A DNA stretch of 64,000 bases from Symsagittifera roscoffensis (taxonomy: Eukaryota; Xenacoelomorpha; Acoela; Convolutidae), in contig NC_087071.1 in NCBI RefSeq assembly GCF_963678635.1, positions 42,918,153 through 42,982,152 of the forward strand, read 5' to 3'. The notes below the pieces were generated by a model, which ran no database searches, was not told the origin of the DNA, and was given only the letters and a program-made list of their open reading frames with translations. Numbering within the stretch: position 1 is the stretch's first letter; the number at the start of each line of letters is the position of its first letter. The translations under genes and the position numbers were made by a program. Positions 34,010-44,719 of the stretch are shown here, piece after piece.

Positions 34010-35704
34010 TTATTTCGTGTTGTTGAAGGTAATATGGAAGTGGTATTCATTTTGCATTTGTGTTGGTTGATACGAGTGTGTAATCATTGGGTTTTGTGGC
34101 TGAATTGGTTGAAAAGATTGTGTATTATTTGGGTTTTGCATTTGTATTGGTTGTTGATTTTGTGTATCTGTTGGGTGTGGAGAAAAAATTCTATGATATG
34201 TATACGGTTTCTGCACTCCTTGTCCACGATATTCTTGAGTATATGGTGCAAATATATCTGGTTGTAAATAATCATCGTCAGAGGATAAATAATCCGTTTG
34301 ATGAGGTGCTTGCTTTTTATTTTTATTCTGTTGAAAGAATGGGTAATTTTCACTACGATCCTGTGGAGGATGTGAATTAGTTTGAAAATTTACTGAGTTG
34401 GTTGTTGCCATTGGGTTATCCCAATATCGAGATCTTATCTGATTATTATGATTTTTTCGTGGGGGATAGTTTGTTTTTGATGAATGTGCGTAATTATAAT
34501 TGTGTTCCGCAAAAGTGTTTCTTGTGAACGTTCTGCGTGTTTTTGACGGTATTGTCATGGGTCTATATGTTTGATAATCCATTTGTGAATATTTTGGAGC
34601 AACCGAAGGTTTAACGGTTGATTGTAAGGTTACTTGTGCTAGTGAAGTGTTTGTATTTCTTGGTGTTGTTAAATTTGGACGTATTGGTGAAATACTTTGT
34701 TGTGTAGTTGTTGTTTGTACGATTTCTTCATTGATGAAGTGTGATGATGTTTGAATATCTTGTTGAGTGAGGTTCCTACTTCCATTAAGGTTTTCATTGT
34801 GTATGACGGTCGAATTTAAACTGTTATTTCGCGTATCAGGTAAAAATGTATTGTAGTTTAATTGTGTTGCATCAATGGATAATGGTATTACCCTTACATA
34901 ATCTCTTACATAAGATATTGTACTTATTGCCTGACTTGAGATTGATTGTGGGATATTTATGAATGCATAATGACACCATTCGGGGTCCCAAACGTAGTCT
35001 GATTGTTCTGTGATGGCGGTATCATTGTTTGAATTTTGAGGTCTGAAATTTTTTCTTGCTTGTGAAATTAAATCTATATTATGTGTGAAATAATCTATTA
35101 TAAACCATGCCAAAATTTTTTGTAAGTCATGTTTTGTATGTTGTGAAACTTCATCTTTAGTGAAATTTTCTTTAATTATATGTAGAAAAGTTGAAAATAG
35201 TGTGATTTCATGTCGTACCTTTATATGTTTGGATGTCTCATTCGGTGAGAAATGTGGGATTGGGTTTTCGTTTTCTAATATTGAAATATGACTATATATT
35301 ATTGCAAAAACTTCATTAGTAAATATGGAGTTTGCTCTTTGTGAGTTATGATATTGTATGCTTTTTATATATTCTGAGAATGCTTTTGAAAATTCTAAAT
35401 CAAGATCGTCTGTTTGAATTACATATTTGCGGTGATTCGGGTTTGGTGAGCTGAATTCTATGGTGTAGATTCCGTATTGTTGTGTTAAGTTACATATATC
35501 TTTTAGATAGTGATCAATAATCTGTCTTTTTATTTTTACATCTGGGAACTCTGTTTTACATGGGCTAATTCCGGGTTCAAACAAATTTAGAAGAAAGTTC
35601 TTACAAAGATCATGTTGTCCTCTATTATCGGGTGCATGTACGAGGAAGGGGTAGATATCGTCATCATCTGGACTATCTTCACTTGGAGTGTGTGTTTGGC
35701 TCAT
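34010..35704 (-). CDS. 564-aa ORF upstream of gag, unknown
   Basis: An intact frame, ATG at 35704 overlapping the end of the previous ORF by 26 bases, stop 56 bases before gag. The N-terminal 270 residues look folded and helical, starting with an acidic patch (SEDSPDDDDIYPF) and containing KRQIIDHYLKDICNLTQQYG and a W-rich YVWDPEWCHYAF segment. The C-terminal half is disordered, rich in Asn, Gln, Thr and Pro, ending with repeated P-I-Q-x-Q-N-P phrases. There is no zinc knuckle or membrane span. A large gene before gag is unusual for Ty3/Gypsy. It may be a second structural or regulatory protein; no family is recognised. Confidence 0.7.
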   Translation of the reverse strand: MSQTHTPSEDSPDDDDIYPFLVHAPDNRGQHDLCKNFLLNLFEPGISPCKTEFPDVKIKRQIIDHYLKDICNLTQQYGIYTIEFSSPNPNHRKYVIQTDDLDLEFSKAFSEYIKSIQYHNSQRANSIFTNEVFAIIYSHISILENENPIPHFSPNETSKHIKVRHEITLFSTFLHIIKENFTKDEVSQHTKHDLQKILAWFIIDYFTHNIDLISQARKNFRPQNSNNDTAITEQSDYVWDPEWCHYAFINIPQSISSQAISTISYVRDYVRVIPLSIDATQLNYNTFLPDTRNNSLNSTVIHNENLNGSRNLTQQDIQTSSHFINEEIVQTTTTQQSISPIRPNLTTPRNTNTSLAQVTLQSTVKPSVAPKYSQMDYQTYRPMTIPSKTRRTFTRNTFAEHNYNYAHSSKTNYPPRKNHNNQIRSRYWDNPMATTNSVNFQTNSHPPQDRSENYPFFQQNKNKKQAPHQTDYLSSDDDYLQPDIFAPYTQEYRGQGVQKPYTYHRIFSPHPTDTQNQQPIQMQNPNNTQSFQPIQPQNPMITHSYQPTQMQNEYHFHITFNNTK

Positions 35705-36146
35705 TTTTTCGTTTAATGACTGTTAATAGGTAATTATCGATGTGTCTAGTTGGTTGATTCCAATTATACAAGTGTACTGGTTTGTGTTTATATTGCTTTT
35801 TTATTCTTCTTTTTCCTCTTTTTGATGAATTTGAAGTTGTTTCTGAGTCGGAAAAATATAATTGATCGTGAATGGGGCAATTTTTATCAATGGATTCTTT
35901 TAATTGATAAAGTTCGTCTAAATTGCTGGCTTCTGATTCTGAGAATGCGTTTCTATTTTTGGAAAATCTTTTTCGTGTTATTTGTCTTTGTTTAGTTATT
36001 ATTTTCCTTTTTAGTGTCTGTCGTTTTGTTCTGATATATCCAACTGTTTGTGTATGAGGTGTGATTACAAGGTCGTATTTTTTGTTATCTATTTCACAGT
36101 TGTGCAAAACGATTGTTTGTTTGTTTCCTAGATTTTTAAATGACAT
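35679..36146 (-). CDS. 155-aa basic ORF, first of the element
   Basis: ATG at 36146. The first 35 residues could form a small beta-rich domain (IVLHNCEIDNKKYDLVITPH). A strongly basic run follows (RTKRQTLKRKIITKQRQITR and KRFSKNR), then an acidic Glu/Ser patch and another basic run (SKRGKRRIKKQYKHK). Such basic clusters suggest nuclear targeting or RNA binding. It lies about 1.2 kb after the 5' LTR and overlaps the 564-aa ORF, as though both are read from one RNA. No family is recognised. Confidence 0.6.
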   Translation of the reverse strand: MSFKNLGNKQTIVLHNCEIDNKKYDLVITPHTQTVGYIRTKRQTLKRKIITKQRQITRKRFSKNRNAFSESEASNLDELYQLKESIDKNCPIHDQLYFSDSETTSNSSKRGKRRIKKQYKHKPVHLYNWNQPTRHIDNYLLTVIKRKNEPNTHSK

Positions 36147-37057
36147 AAGGTTTAGGATGATGGATGCAAAAAGTTGTTAGATGAGTCTATTTTCTTAAAC
36201 TGTTAGTACTTACGATTTTTTGGTTAGCTTAACCTGGGTCTATTTATTTAGGGTTGGAGAGAAAAGTATATCGATTCCGAAGAATGATTTTTTACTTTCT
36301 CGTGGCTAGTATAAGCTAAGGGTTTAACTTACTTAATCTTATTTAGGGGTAGTGATTGTGTTCAAGGGTTGGAGAATAGTAAATCGATCCACAAGGTTCA
36401 GGTATAATTAGAACGCGAGTAGTTCGTTAGGTACTATTTTAAACTTACTAAGTCTAAGATTTATCCTGGGTCAGGTAAGAGTGGGTGTCAAGTGAAGGAT
36501 GAAAAACCGAAGTTCTTCACTGTTTATCCTAATTTGAATGATTAGTTTTGTTCAAAAATTTCTATTAGTCTTGGGTTTTTTGAAAGGGTTGGATAGTGAA
36601 TCGACGTTTGAGGTCGTTAGACACTAGCTAAGTGGGTGGGGGAGAACAAAATTGTTCTTTTTGATCCAAGGATAGGCCTTGATGATCATGTTTTAAATTT
36701 AATGAAATAGAAAAAATAATTTAGATCCAAGGATAAGCCTTGATGATCTGATTTTAAAATTAAGTGAATTTAAGCTTAAAATGGTTTAAATTGTTTAAAA
36801 ATTTTAGTTTTTTAATGATATAAGTGAGCTTATGATTGCTGTTATGTTTAGGTGATAAATGATTTTTATGATTACTAACAATTTATTGTCATGCTACTAA
36901 TTTTTGTTTTGTTTTTCAAAAAAAATTTTCCAAACATGTTTTTTATATAATACTGCAGAATTTAGGAAAACGATCTGAGATCTTTTTATCGATCGTTATT
37001 CTATATTAATAATTTTGTTTAGCGCCTGAAATGATCATGAAGATTGACTTCAAGATT

Positions 37058-37291
37058 TTATGTTTGTAAATGAAAATCTAAATTCATTGCTAATAAAATT
37101 CTAAATATAAAAGTTTGTGTTGGCTTTTGCCGTACTATCATATAACTATATGGTAAGTTTCTACTTTGTCGTATGTCGTCTCTGGTTCGAGGTCTTCTTC
37201 CAATTCCGGGTAGTTCTATTATCGTTCGGAATATTGGCTCTGATCTATTGAGTCGTAGAGACGTTTCGATTAAATTATTGTCGTATAACAT
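37058..37291 (-). CDS. 77-aa ORF near the start of the leader
   Basis: ATG at 37291, about 90 bases after the LTR, open for 77 codons. The protein is basic with LNRSEPIFRTIIELPGIGRR but matches nothing I recognise. It could be the first coding exon of a spliced RNA supplying an ATG to downstream frames, an upstream ORF, or chance. Confidence 0.3.
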   Translation of the reverse strand: MLYDNNLIETSLRLNRSEPIFRTIIELPGIGRRPRTRDDIRQSRNLPYSYMIVRQKPTQTFIFRILLAMNLDFHLQT

Positions 37292-37358
37292 TTTGAAAAT
37301 GTTTTGTCTAACTTCTAATCTATTTTTGGTTGATTCTAAGCTATTAAGGTCTTGTTCG

Positions 37359-37376
37359 AGACTTATGGTCGCACCA
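37359..37376 (-). promoter_or_regulatory. Primer binding site
   Basis: Two bases after the 5' LTR the element strand reads TGGTGCGACCATAAGTC. The TGG start is the complement of a tRNA CCA end, as in tRNA-primed LTR elements. The tRNA identity was not determined. Confidence 0.7.
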
Positions 37377-37378
37377 GA

Positions 37379-37788
37379 TGAGTTAGGTCCGATGTGGTTA
37401 ACTCATAGAGTAATTTCGGATAGGGTACACCGTCTGCTCGTCACGCTATCTTATTTTCGGCCGGATAGATTCGTGCAACTTCTTAGTCTAACACCGATCC
37501 TAATCTTACTCTTATACTATCTAGTCTCAGGTTGTTTAACTAGTCTCTGCTAGGCTCAATAGATCTAGGGTATACTGGTTTATTGCGGCTGCTGAAGTTC
37601 TCTTGGAGAGACAACTAATTTCTAAGTTAAATTCAAATCTCTCTGGTGCTGAAATTACAAGTAATTTCAGCACTTACAAATACGTGGGTTGTTAGTTAGA
37701 TGGATCATGATTGGTTAATATTAAATACTTTACAGTGGTAAAATATCTAATTTATCCAATCATAAAATGTAGTTTAGATCAGGTTCCA
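37379..37788 (-). repeat. 5' LTR of the giant element (410 bp)
   Basis: Same 410-bp sequence as 19040-19449 with one substitution. It carries the same CCAAT boxes, hairpin (37646-37673) and AATAAA. It is followed on the plus strand by the ATAG target duplication. Confidence 0.95.
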
Positions 37789-37792
37789 ATAG
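37789..37792. repeat. Target-site duplication ATAG, right
   Basis: Matches 19036-19039. The uninterrupted pre-insertion site would join the two flanks through one ATAG. Confidence 0.85.
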
Positions 37793-40700
37793 GCCCTTCT
37801 CGACTTTGGATATTTGGTCGAACGCTAATATTGTGTTTTTTCTTAGCTTTATGACCAATAAAAATGTAGCTGCTTATTGCTGTGTGGTACGAAGTCTTAA
37901 TGGTATGCACGCATTTCGTTTTTTCAATAATTATGAATTTTTTTCTGCTCCTGAACTCTTTCTGCTTCTAGACCATTCATATATTGCTGTTCCTGGACCT
38001 GCCACCGGCTAATAACTTGAACATTGTCGTCTGATGTAGACATAGCCACGAAACTTTGAATGTAAAATTGAGTTTTATTATAATACCTGAAGTTCGCAGA
38101 CAAAACTTTGAAAATTATTTGTTTAACTGGGCTGCAGTAAATCTTACTCTAGTTTAGAACAATATCTAGAACAAAAAGTACCAAAAAATTGGTATGTATA
38201 AACAAGTCGTGGTCACTCATTCAAAAGACTTTTGTGGCTCTTTTTTGTGTTTCAAACCAACGTGTAGATTTGAAGAAACTTGAAAGTTGTTTTGTTCAAC
38301 TATACATGAAAAAATCAACATAAAAAGTTATTCTCAAACGTTTTTTTACAACAAAATGTTCATTATAGTTCTAACAGTATATGTATACAGAACAACAGTA
38401 TAAACAAAATGCTTTCTCATTAATTTGATGAGGTGTACGCCTGTCTTCTCATCCCGGGTTTGCCAAAATGTGCAAAAAAAATTTAATATAGCGTCTTTAA
38501 CTGAGACAATTTTGATATTTTTACCAGGACTGCTTGCAGTGTATGGTTACTATGGTATCATAGATGGCACGAGTTGTAAAACTGAATAATCAAATAAAAT
38601 CAATAATCTAGTGGGCTTCCAAAAAGTGCTCTGAACGTACTCAAAGACGTTGGTAGTATAAACATTTTTCCGGCGTTCAGAGCAAAAGTTTGGTTCCCAA
38701 GCAAAGCACATTATTGTCTGATGTAGAAAAATTTACCTGATAAACCAGAAAAATTTACCTGACGACGCGGAAAAACATACTTGGTGATTGCTAATTAACT
38801 GTTTCATGGATCTGTCCAAAACAAAACAAGCACTTCAGAAACATGAAAAATTATCATCACATAAAACAACAAATTGATCAAAAAACAATTAAACACAGAG
38901 ACGAAGCGGAGCTTCACATCACTTGCAATACTAGAAAAATCGTAGCATTGCTAGCTACTAAATATAAAACCTCATCTATTTTGCGACGGATGATTTGCAT
39001 GGAGAACATTTTCCATAAATTATCAACAGCTTCCATAATGGGAACAAGCTGTAAAAAACTGACTTAATCATTCCAGTTGTTTTAAGATTTGTTGAAAAAT
39101 TTTAAACTTGCGACACATGATATGATTAGCCATTATTCATACAAATCGCGAATGCATGTGCATGGTTGCGCAATATCTTTCAAGGTGGGCCACCGGGGAT
39201 CCTAATAATAAGAAAAACTGCTCATATCGAGGCAAATTTTTGACTGTACTGATTGTATGTTAGAATTGAGGGAAATTTATTATATCTTATAAGAGTTTGA
39301 TTTTGATCACTCGAAGAACTTTTATCATTCGCCATTATCGCACAAAACATATTCCGCGTTAATTTGTCATGTTCAGAAAATTTAAATTGTAAATGAGGTC
39401 AAATTTGCTTTTTTCAAACCCTATAACTTCATAACGAGGCCAAACTGTGCATTTGGTGTTTTGTAAGTGAATTCCGCTACAAAGACGCTCGCTTTGTTCT
39501 TCTTTTGATCTTTCGTTTTCTTTGATCGTTCCAACGAAATCTTAACATGTTTAAAGAATTGTCTCCGGAATCCAGGAACATATAGAAACAAAACTGCGCG
39601 CCTATCCAGTACTCAGTTTAGACTTGTAATGTTTTTTTACATACACTGACATGCAAGCATTTTTTCAGGCGCCTCAAAAATACAATATTTTTCCGGTGGC
39701 AAAATAACTCTTTCAAAAGAGGTTAGTCGGTTTTAAAGTTTGTCTGCAGAAAAAAAACTTGCCAAACACAATTATTTTGTTCGATCTCTTCTTTGGAAAT
39801 CAAAACAAAAAAATAGCAAAAAGTTAGGAATCTGAACAGTTTCTAAAAAGGCATAAATTTAGTTTTTCTGAAATTTTATAATTGTACACGAAGAAATCCC
39901 AGCATTATATGCTGATTTCGTAAGGGTGAAAAAAAAATTTGTATTTCGAGTAACTGGAAACTGAGATATTCAAACTGTTTTTCCGAGCTGTTTTAAGCAG
40001 ACACCTCAATTTTTGTTCCTAATATTTTTTATTCTACTGATTTTTTAAACACTCAAACGACACGTAACAGACATAATTAGTATAATTAGTAGCCTACAGT
40101 TGAAACAATAAACAGCAACGAGAAAACTGAGGATAATAACCGAAGATATCACTTTACAGGTCAATTACTTCTCAGAAATTTTTAAAAGTGGAAGCAAAAA
40201 TCCTCTCGTAAATTAATCTTTTTAGTTTTTATCCTCATTTTTTTGCTATTGTTTATTCCAATGGTTTATCGTGAAAAGCACGCAATTGTTGTGGATAGGT
40301 TATTTTTTCATCCAGAACTTTCTACCTTCTAACTACACCCTTAGACTAATTTTTTGTTCTACCTAAAAACGAGTAATCTTTGATATATTATTTTGTAATA
40401 CCCATAGCGTGTGAGTAGACGCTTTCAAACAAAATCAACATGTATTTGATTATTTCTCACTTATTGAACATTTAATGTTTGTTTTTAAATAACTTCTAAG
40501 GTGAATATTATAAGAGGTTTTTTATTGACCCTAAAGAACAGTCGGAACTTTCAAAACTTCGCCCCGGCATTTTTTCAAAAAGAAATTTTTTCTTGAGTAA
40601 AAACATGCTAATTTTTCTTATTATTAACGCGCAATATGTTATGTGCAATAATGGCGAAAGATAAAAGCAAAATTGAAATTAGCTTTTTTTTCTCTCCTTT

Positions 40701-41060
40701 TTGGCCTCTTAGTTTATAACGAAAATCAACTTCATTTTTCATGCGTTTCCGATTTTGAGTTTTAATTCGCAATCATAGGAGTTTACCCGCCGAGCCCCCA
40801 TGGATCATAATCGATTATGTTATCATACTATGGTCAGTGTCTATAAAGTTACAACAATTTTTTATATAATCCATTAAATTATATATTCCTTATTTTTTCT
40901 TGTCAATAAAAAGCATTATAATCGATTATAATCCCTTGAAAATGAATTATAACCAAAAAAATCCATTGTTGCAAAATGTTGCATTTCACATCAAAATACT
41001 TTGCTAATTACTTTTTTTAATTCATCGCAATTTAACACTTCATTTTACTTTTTTTCTTAC
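37793..41060. other. AT-rich sequence with no recognised gene
   Basis: No gene is supported. Short plus-strand frames at 37806-38012 and 38843-39067 have no recognised motif. Around 40830-40960 are ATAATCGATTAT palindromes and a GTCAGTGTC phrase related to the inverted-repeat element at 10295-10437. Confidence 0.4.
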
Positions 41061-41065
41061 AACAA

Positions 41066-41370
41066 GGGGGGGGGGTTGAACGGTGGTAGGAGATGGTGGG
41101 AAGAACTCAATGGAAGAGATGAGGTGGGGGTTGAACGATGATTGAACCCTCCTCCCCCACTTTACCTTCTCCCCCTTTTATTGCGCCAATCGCCGCCTCC
41201 CCCTTTTATTTCAACAGGTGAGGGTTAGAATAGTGTGGAGGGTGGAGGGAGTTTTTGAATGAGACCCCCTTTAGTTGGGGGAGAAAAAAAACTTGAAGTG
41301 ACGTTGAGACATTTCATTTAGTAAAAGACATTAGTAGTATATGTTTATTTGTTCAGCCGGGGGGGGGGGG
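41066..41370. repeat. Poly-G runs and purine/pyrimidine-biased segment
   Basis: A run of 10 G at 41066-41075 and one of 12 G at 41359-41370 bracket G-rich and then C-rich phrases (GGTGGGGG, CCTCCTCCCCC), in strong contrast with the AT-rich surroundings. The segment lies at the left edge of the tandem region. Confidence 0.85.
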
Positions 41371-41389
41371 TTTTGAAGACTTCCATGTA

Positions 41390-41880
41390 TTAACATAGGC
41401 TATAGACTATCCGGTCTTCACCCTAGGTATTAAAATAGGTTATAGATTTCCCAATGTATTAAGATAGGGAATAGGTTTCCCAATGTATTAGGAAACCAGG
41501 TTTCAGATGGTAAGTTTCAGATGGTAAGTTTTTTTCGGCGCCCGAATTTCTCATGTATAGCGTATAGATTTCCCTATAAGAATTTCATTGTAGGGAATTA
41601 AGAACTCACTAAGATAGAGAATAGATTTTCCTATGTTTTAAGATAGGGATTAGGTTTCCTATGTATTAAGATGGTAAGGTTTGAGATGGTAAGTTTCAAA
41701 AAATTTTTTGGGTCCCGATCTTATCATTTTTTAAGATAGTGATTAGATTTCCCTTGTATTAGGATAGTGTATAGATATCCCTATAAATAAGCGTTAGAAA
41801 TTCTTTGTTCCAACATAGGGAATAGGTTCCCTAACGTATAAAGATAGGGAATGGTAAGGTTACAGTGTGATAGTAAGAGA
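41390..41880. repeat. Degenerate ~29-bp repeats (TATTAAGATAGGGAATAGG)
   Basis: Many imperfect copies of TGTATTAAGATAGGGAATAG and TTTCCCAATGTATTA follow each other, with variants such as GATAGTGTATAG. The last part recurs at 45624-45730 at the start of the second unit. Confidence 0.8.
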
Positions 41881-42219
41881 ATGGTAAGAAAAGCTGTATT
41901 TTTTTTTGGGTTTTGTGTGGAAATGTCTAGATTTTTTTGCAAAAAAGGGCACGCAATGTGTAATTTTTGAGTATTTCGTGTAGAATGAGTAATGAAGGTA
42001 TTATGGTTTTTGATTAATGGGAATTCAATGGTAAAACGTGCAAAAACTTGGAATTTTTATCAACAAAAGTGAAATAATTTTCAAAAAACTTCAAAATACG
42101 GTAAGACTTGATATAATTCGACTTAGGAATAATTTTATTAGATAATCTTACCTTTTCAAACGGTACCTTATCTAGCTGAAAATATGCTGAAACTTCAAAA
42201 AAAATCAAGTTTTTTGTAA

Positions 42220-42335
42220 AAAGTTGCAAAAATTTTAGGTTTTTGAGAAAAATTTACAAAAATTTCAATGTTTTTGGAAAAATTTGCAAAAATTTCATGT
42301 TTATGGAAAAAATTTCACAAATCTCATGGTTTTGG
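42220..42335. repeat. ~31-bp A/T repeats (TTTTTGGAAAAATTTGCAAAAA)
   Basis: Three to four imperfect copies of about 31 bases with the core GGAAAAATTTGCAAAAATTT. A homologous block lies at 46090-46215 in the second unit. Confidence 0.75.
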
Positions 42336-43208
42336 CTAGGTTTTTGTTGCTTCTGATCTAATTGAAAAAATATATAAATACGTGTAGAGTTTAAAATTAA
42401 CCTCAAATTGTATTTTAATTGGCATCATGTTGGGACAGTGATACAAAACTTTGAAAAAAAATATGAATTTTTCCACAATTTTCTCTCAAAAAAATTAAAC
42501 ACGATAAAGTTTACCCTAATTATAGCTAAAAAGCGGTTTATATAATGCTCTGATCATTTAGTGTAATTAATCGTTGTTTTCGAGAAAATAAATTAGTCAA
42601 ATCTATCAACTAATTTTTTGTTCAATTCAAGGAGAATTCACTTAGGAATCTCATTTCAAATTGACAATACGAGCAGTAGTTATTGAAATTTCTAGATCAA
42701 ACTCATGATCCAACTACACCTCAGTTCTTTCTCAATCATTAACCCAAACTTGTACGAAAGTTACAACTTCTGAGAAGTTTTTCACGTTAATAAAAATAAC
42801 AAATTTCGGATCATTGATGAAAAATGATCATTTCATTGCAAAAAAATTGACTAAAAGTGGGGCACATTTTCTTAAAATATATTAGATTGGATGAAATTCA
42901 ACAAATTCTTCTTCAAAACTAATGATTATCTCTCTGTTGCTTTTACAGGAAAATTTTCATGAATTTTTTGTAGAAATGTTCTATGATTTAAGATTATACT
43001 CATTTTCTGCATAATACCTATTTTCGCTATTGAACTCACTTGCAAGAAAACTCGGTCAGAACTGGGGAATTAAAGAGGTAAATAGTATCAATTGAACGAA
43101 CAATTTGCTGGCAGAGATAAAAGTAGAAGTGATAATGTCTAATTATTACCATGTAATTCGTACGTTTTTCGTTTAAGATCTCTTGTTTATTTGCTACATT
43201 AAACAATT

Positions 43209-43667
43209 TCAGCAAAAAACACAATATTGAAAACTAAATACCTTATGTCTCCCATTTTCCATCTCAGTATCCACAAGGAAGTGCTGACAACTACTCAACT
43301 CCTCCTTGAGTTTCTCCCCATCTTCCACTTCCTCCTCCACAATCTTGTTCAAGTCTGCCACCGTATCATTTGGCTTCCGCCGTTGTTTTGCCCCATGTTC
43401 TTTTCTCCATTGTTTTTGGAGAGAGTAGTAACTCGGAAACACTTTTTCGCAAGACGAGCAAACCGTTGATTGCTTGTAAGTTGATGAAGCATGTTTTTTG
43501 GTCACGTTATAGTTCATTTCTTGTTGATTGTAAGTGAAATACCTACATTCTGAACAAGAAATAACTCCTCGCACGCAATTTTTCCTATGACGAGCCGCAT
43601 CGGACCTCCTGTTCTCTTTGTCACAGTCCTCACATTTCACTTTCTCATTCCTGTTGAGTGAAGGCAT
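43209..43667 (-). pseudogene. C2H2-type zinc-finger protein fragment (unit A)
   Basis: ATG at 43667 is preceded directly by a polypyrimidine tract and CAG (element strand TTTTTTTCAG|ATG), a good splice acceptor, so this looks like an exon start. The protein starts with a C2HC-like finger (CEDCDKENRRSDAARHRKNC), then two finger-like units with CSECRYF and CSSCEKVF. In both, the first zinc-binding His is replaced (Asn in NYNVTKKH, Gln in LQKQWRKEH). A coiled acidic linker follows (LKEELSSCQHFLVDTEME). The frame is cut after KVFSFQ by a deletion that joins it to unrelated sequence. The longer copy at 47503-48418 shows what lies beyond. Confidence 0.65.
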
Positions 43668-43988
43668 CTGAAAAAAAGTCAGATATTTAGCTTGTAGCAA
43701 AACTGAATAAAATACATAGCAACTACAAAATTGGGAGATTTAAGAATTCCCAAAAAATACTCGATTTACTTGCTTTGAATTGTTGATAAAATTTGAAAAT
43801 ATATTCAAGCAGTTATACAAAGTAAAGAGCGATTGCTTTCAACATAAAAGAGAATCAGAATGAAATGAGTTTTATTTACTATTACTTAGAGAAAATCAAA
43901 CAATCAGAATTGATTTTTCCTTAAGTAACACTGTTTGTTGGAAAAGTGAACTGATAATAATTTTTTTTGAAAAAACATTAATCCTTAT

Positions 43989-44581
43989 TTGAAAAATGTC
44001 TATCAAAAAAATTCGAGCTGCCTCGAGTTATTTTATAAGAAAAAGGAAAAGTTTCCAATTGATTTTTTTATTGATGAAAAAGATGTTGACCCTTTCTTTT
44101 TTCTTTTTTTTTTGGACGTTTTTATTTTACAAAATAGAATTATCCGACTAAGTCAAGGTCTCTTTAGAGAAACTTACTCAATCATAGAGTTCATTTTTGA
44201 TCCACATATTGCGTATCAAAACTTTAAACTTACGGCTGAATCACACCTCACAATGAAAGAAGTTTTATTTATTTTAGAAAATTTGAAGTTGAAAAAAAGT
44301 CGTACGATAATTTATCAAAATCTTTTTTTATTCCGTACCCGACACCCAAATTTTTAAAAACTCCCCATCAAAGTTCTTTATTCCTTCATTTCTTTAAAAA
44401 TTTTCAATGCTCAAAATCCTGTTTGATCAGGATTGGAATCAGATTTCCAGAGATTTGCTTTGAAAAACTCATCAAATTTGAGCTATCCTGTCAAATTTAC
44501 ATCAAAAATAAAGAACTTGACTATCTACTCAAAAATCAGCAAATTCTCATTAGTTACTTAAAAAAAATTCAACTAACTTGA
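43989..44581 (+). pseudogene. Hydrophobic/basic ORF family, copy A
   Basis: Two overlapping frames. The first (to 44357) has KKEKFPIDFFIDEKDVDPFF and LFRETYSIIEFIFDPH. The second, from about 44292 to the TGA at 44579-44581, has KKSYDNLSKSFFIPYPTPKF and RFPEICFEKLIKFELSCQIY and ends KIQLT. Both parts recur in other units (48746-49359 and 50948-51247), with residue conservation higher than expected for junk, but no ATG-led frame covers them. An old gene or exon broken in all copies is the simplest view. Confidence 0.35.
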
Positions 44582-44719
44582 TGAAAAAACTGCAGAGATG
44601 TTCCTTTTTTATTTTTCTTTCTTTTGTTACTTATATCGACAATATTTCGTATTTTTACATCTAACAACTTTTGGTCAACTAATTTTGCGATTGGTTTTGT
44701 GTATATATTTTTTTCTTTG

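Larger units (their letters stand above)
36147..37376 (-). promoter_or_regulatory. 1.2-kb leader with repeated motifs and donor-like sites
   Basis: Three related phrases with the core GGGTTGGAGA and an ATCGA end occur at about 36252, 36369 and 36588. A 25-base near-palindrome containing CCAAGGATAAGCCTTGATG occurs twice (36663-36687 and 36724-36748). Donor-like GTAAGT sequences on the element strand lie near 36210 and 36325. Gypsy elements often carry insulator or packaging repeats in this position, so regulatory function is plausible. Confidence 0.5.
19036..37792 (-). mobile_element. Giant Ty3/Gypsy-like LTR retroelement with envelope
   Basis: Two direct repeats of 410 bp (19040-19449 and 37379-37788) begin TG and end CA, differ at one position, and are flanked outside by the same four bases ATAG (19036-19039 and 37789-37792). 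They enclose gag, protease, reverse transcriptase, RNase H and integrase in Ty3/Gypsy order on the minus strand, then an envelope-type gene. The 18.75-kb length is far above the 5-10 kb usual for the group; the excess is two ORFs before gag, three between integrase and envelope, and two after it. Coding frames carry several breaks, so this copy is probably not autonomous. Confidence 0.93.

Noticed and set aside
37340-37378. tRNA-like 3' half (GTTCGAG followed by an ACCA end) next to the 5' LTR
   Set aside because: The T-arm stem does not pair and no anticodon or D arm precedes it; the ACCA end is simply the complement of the primer binding site.
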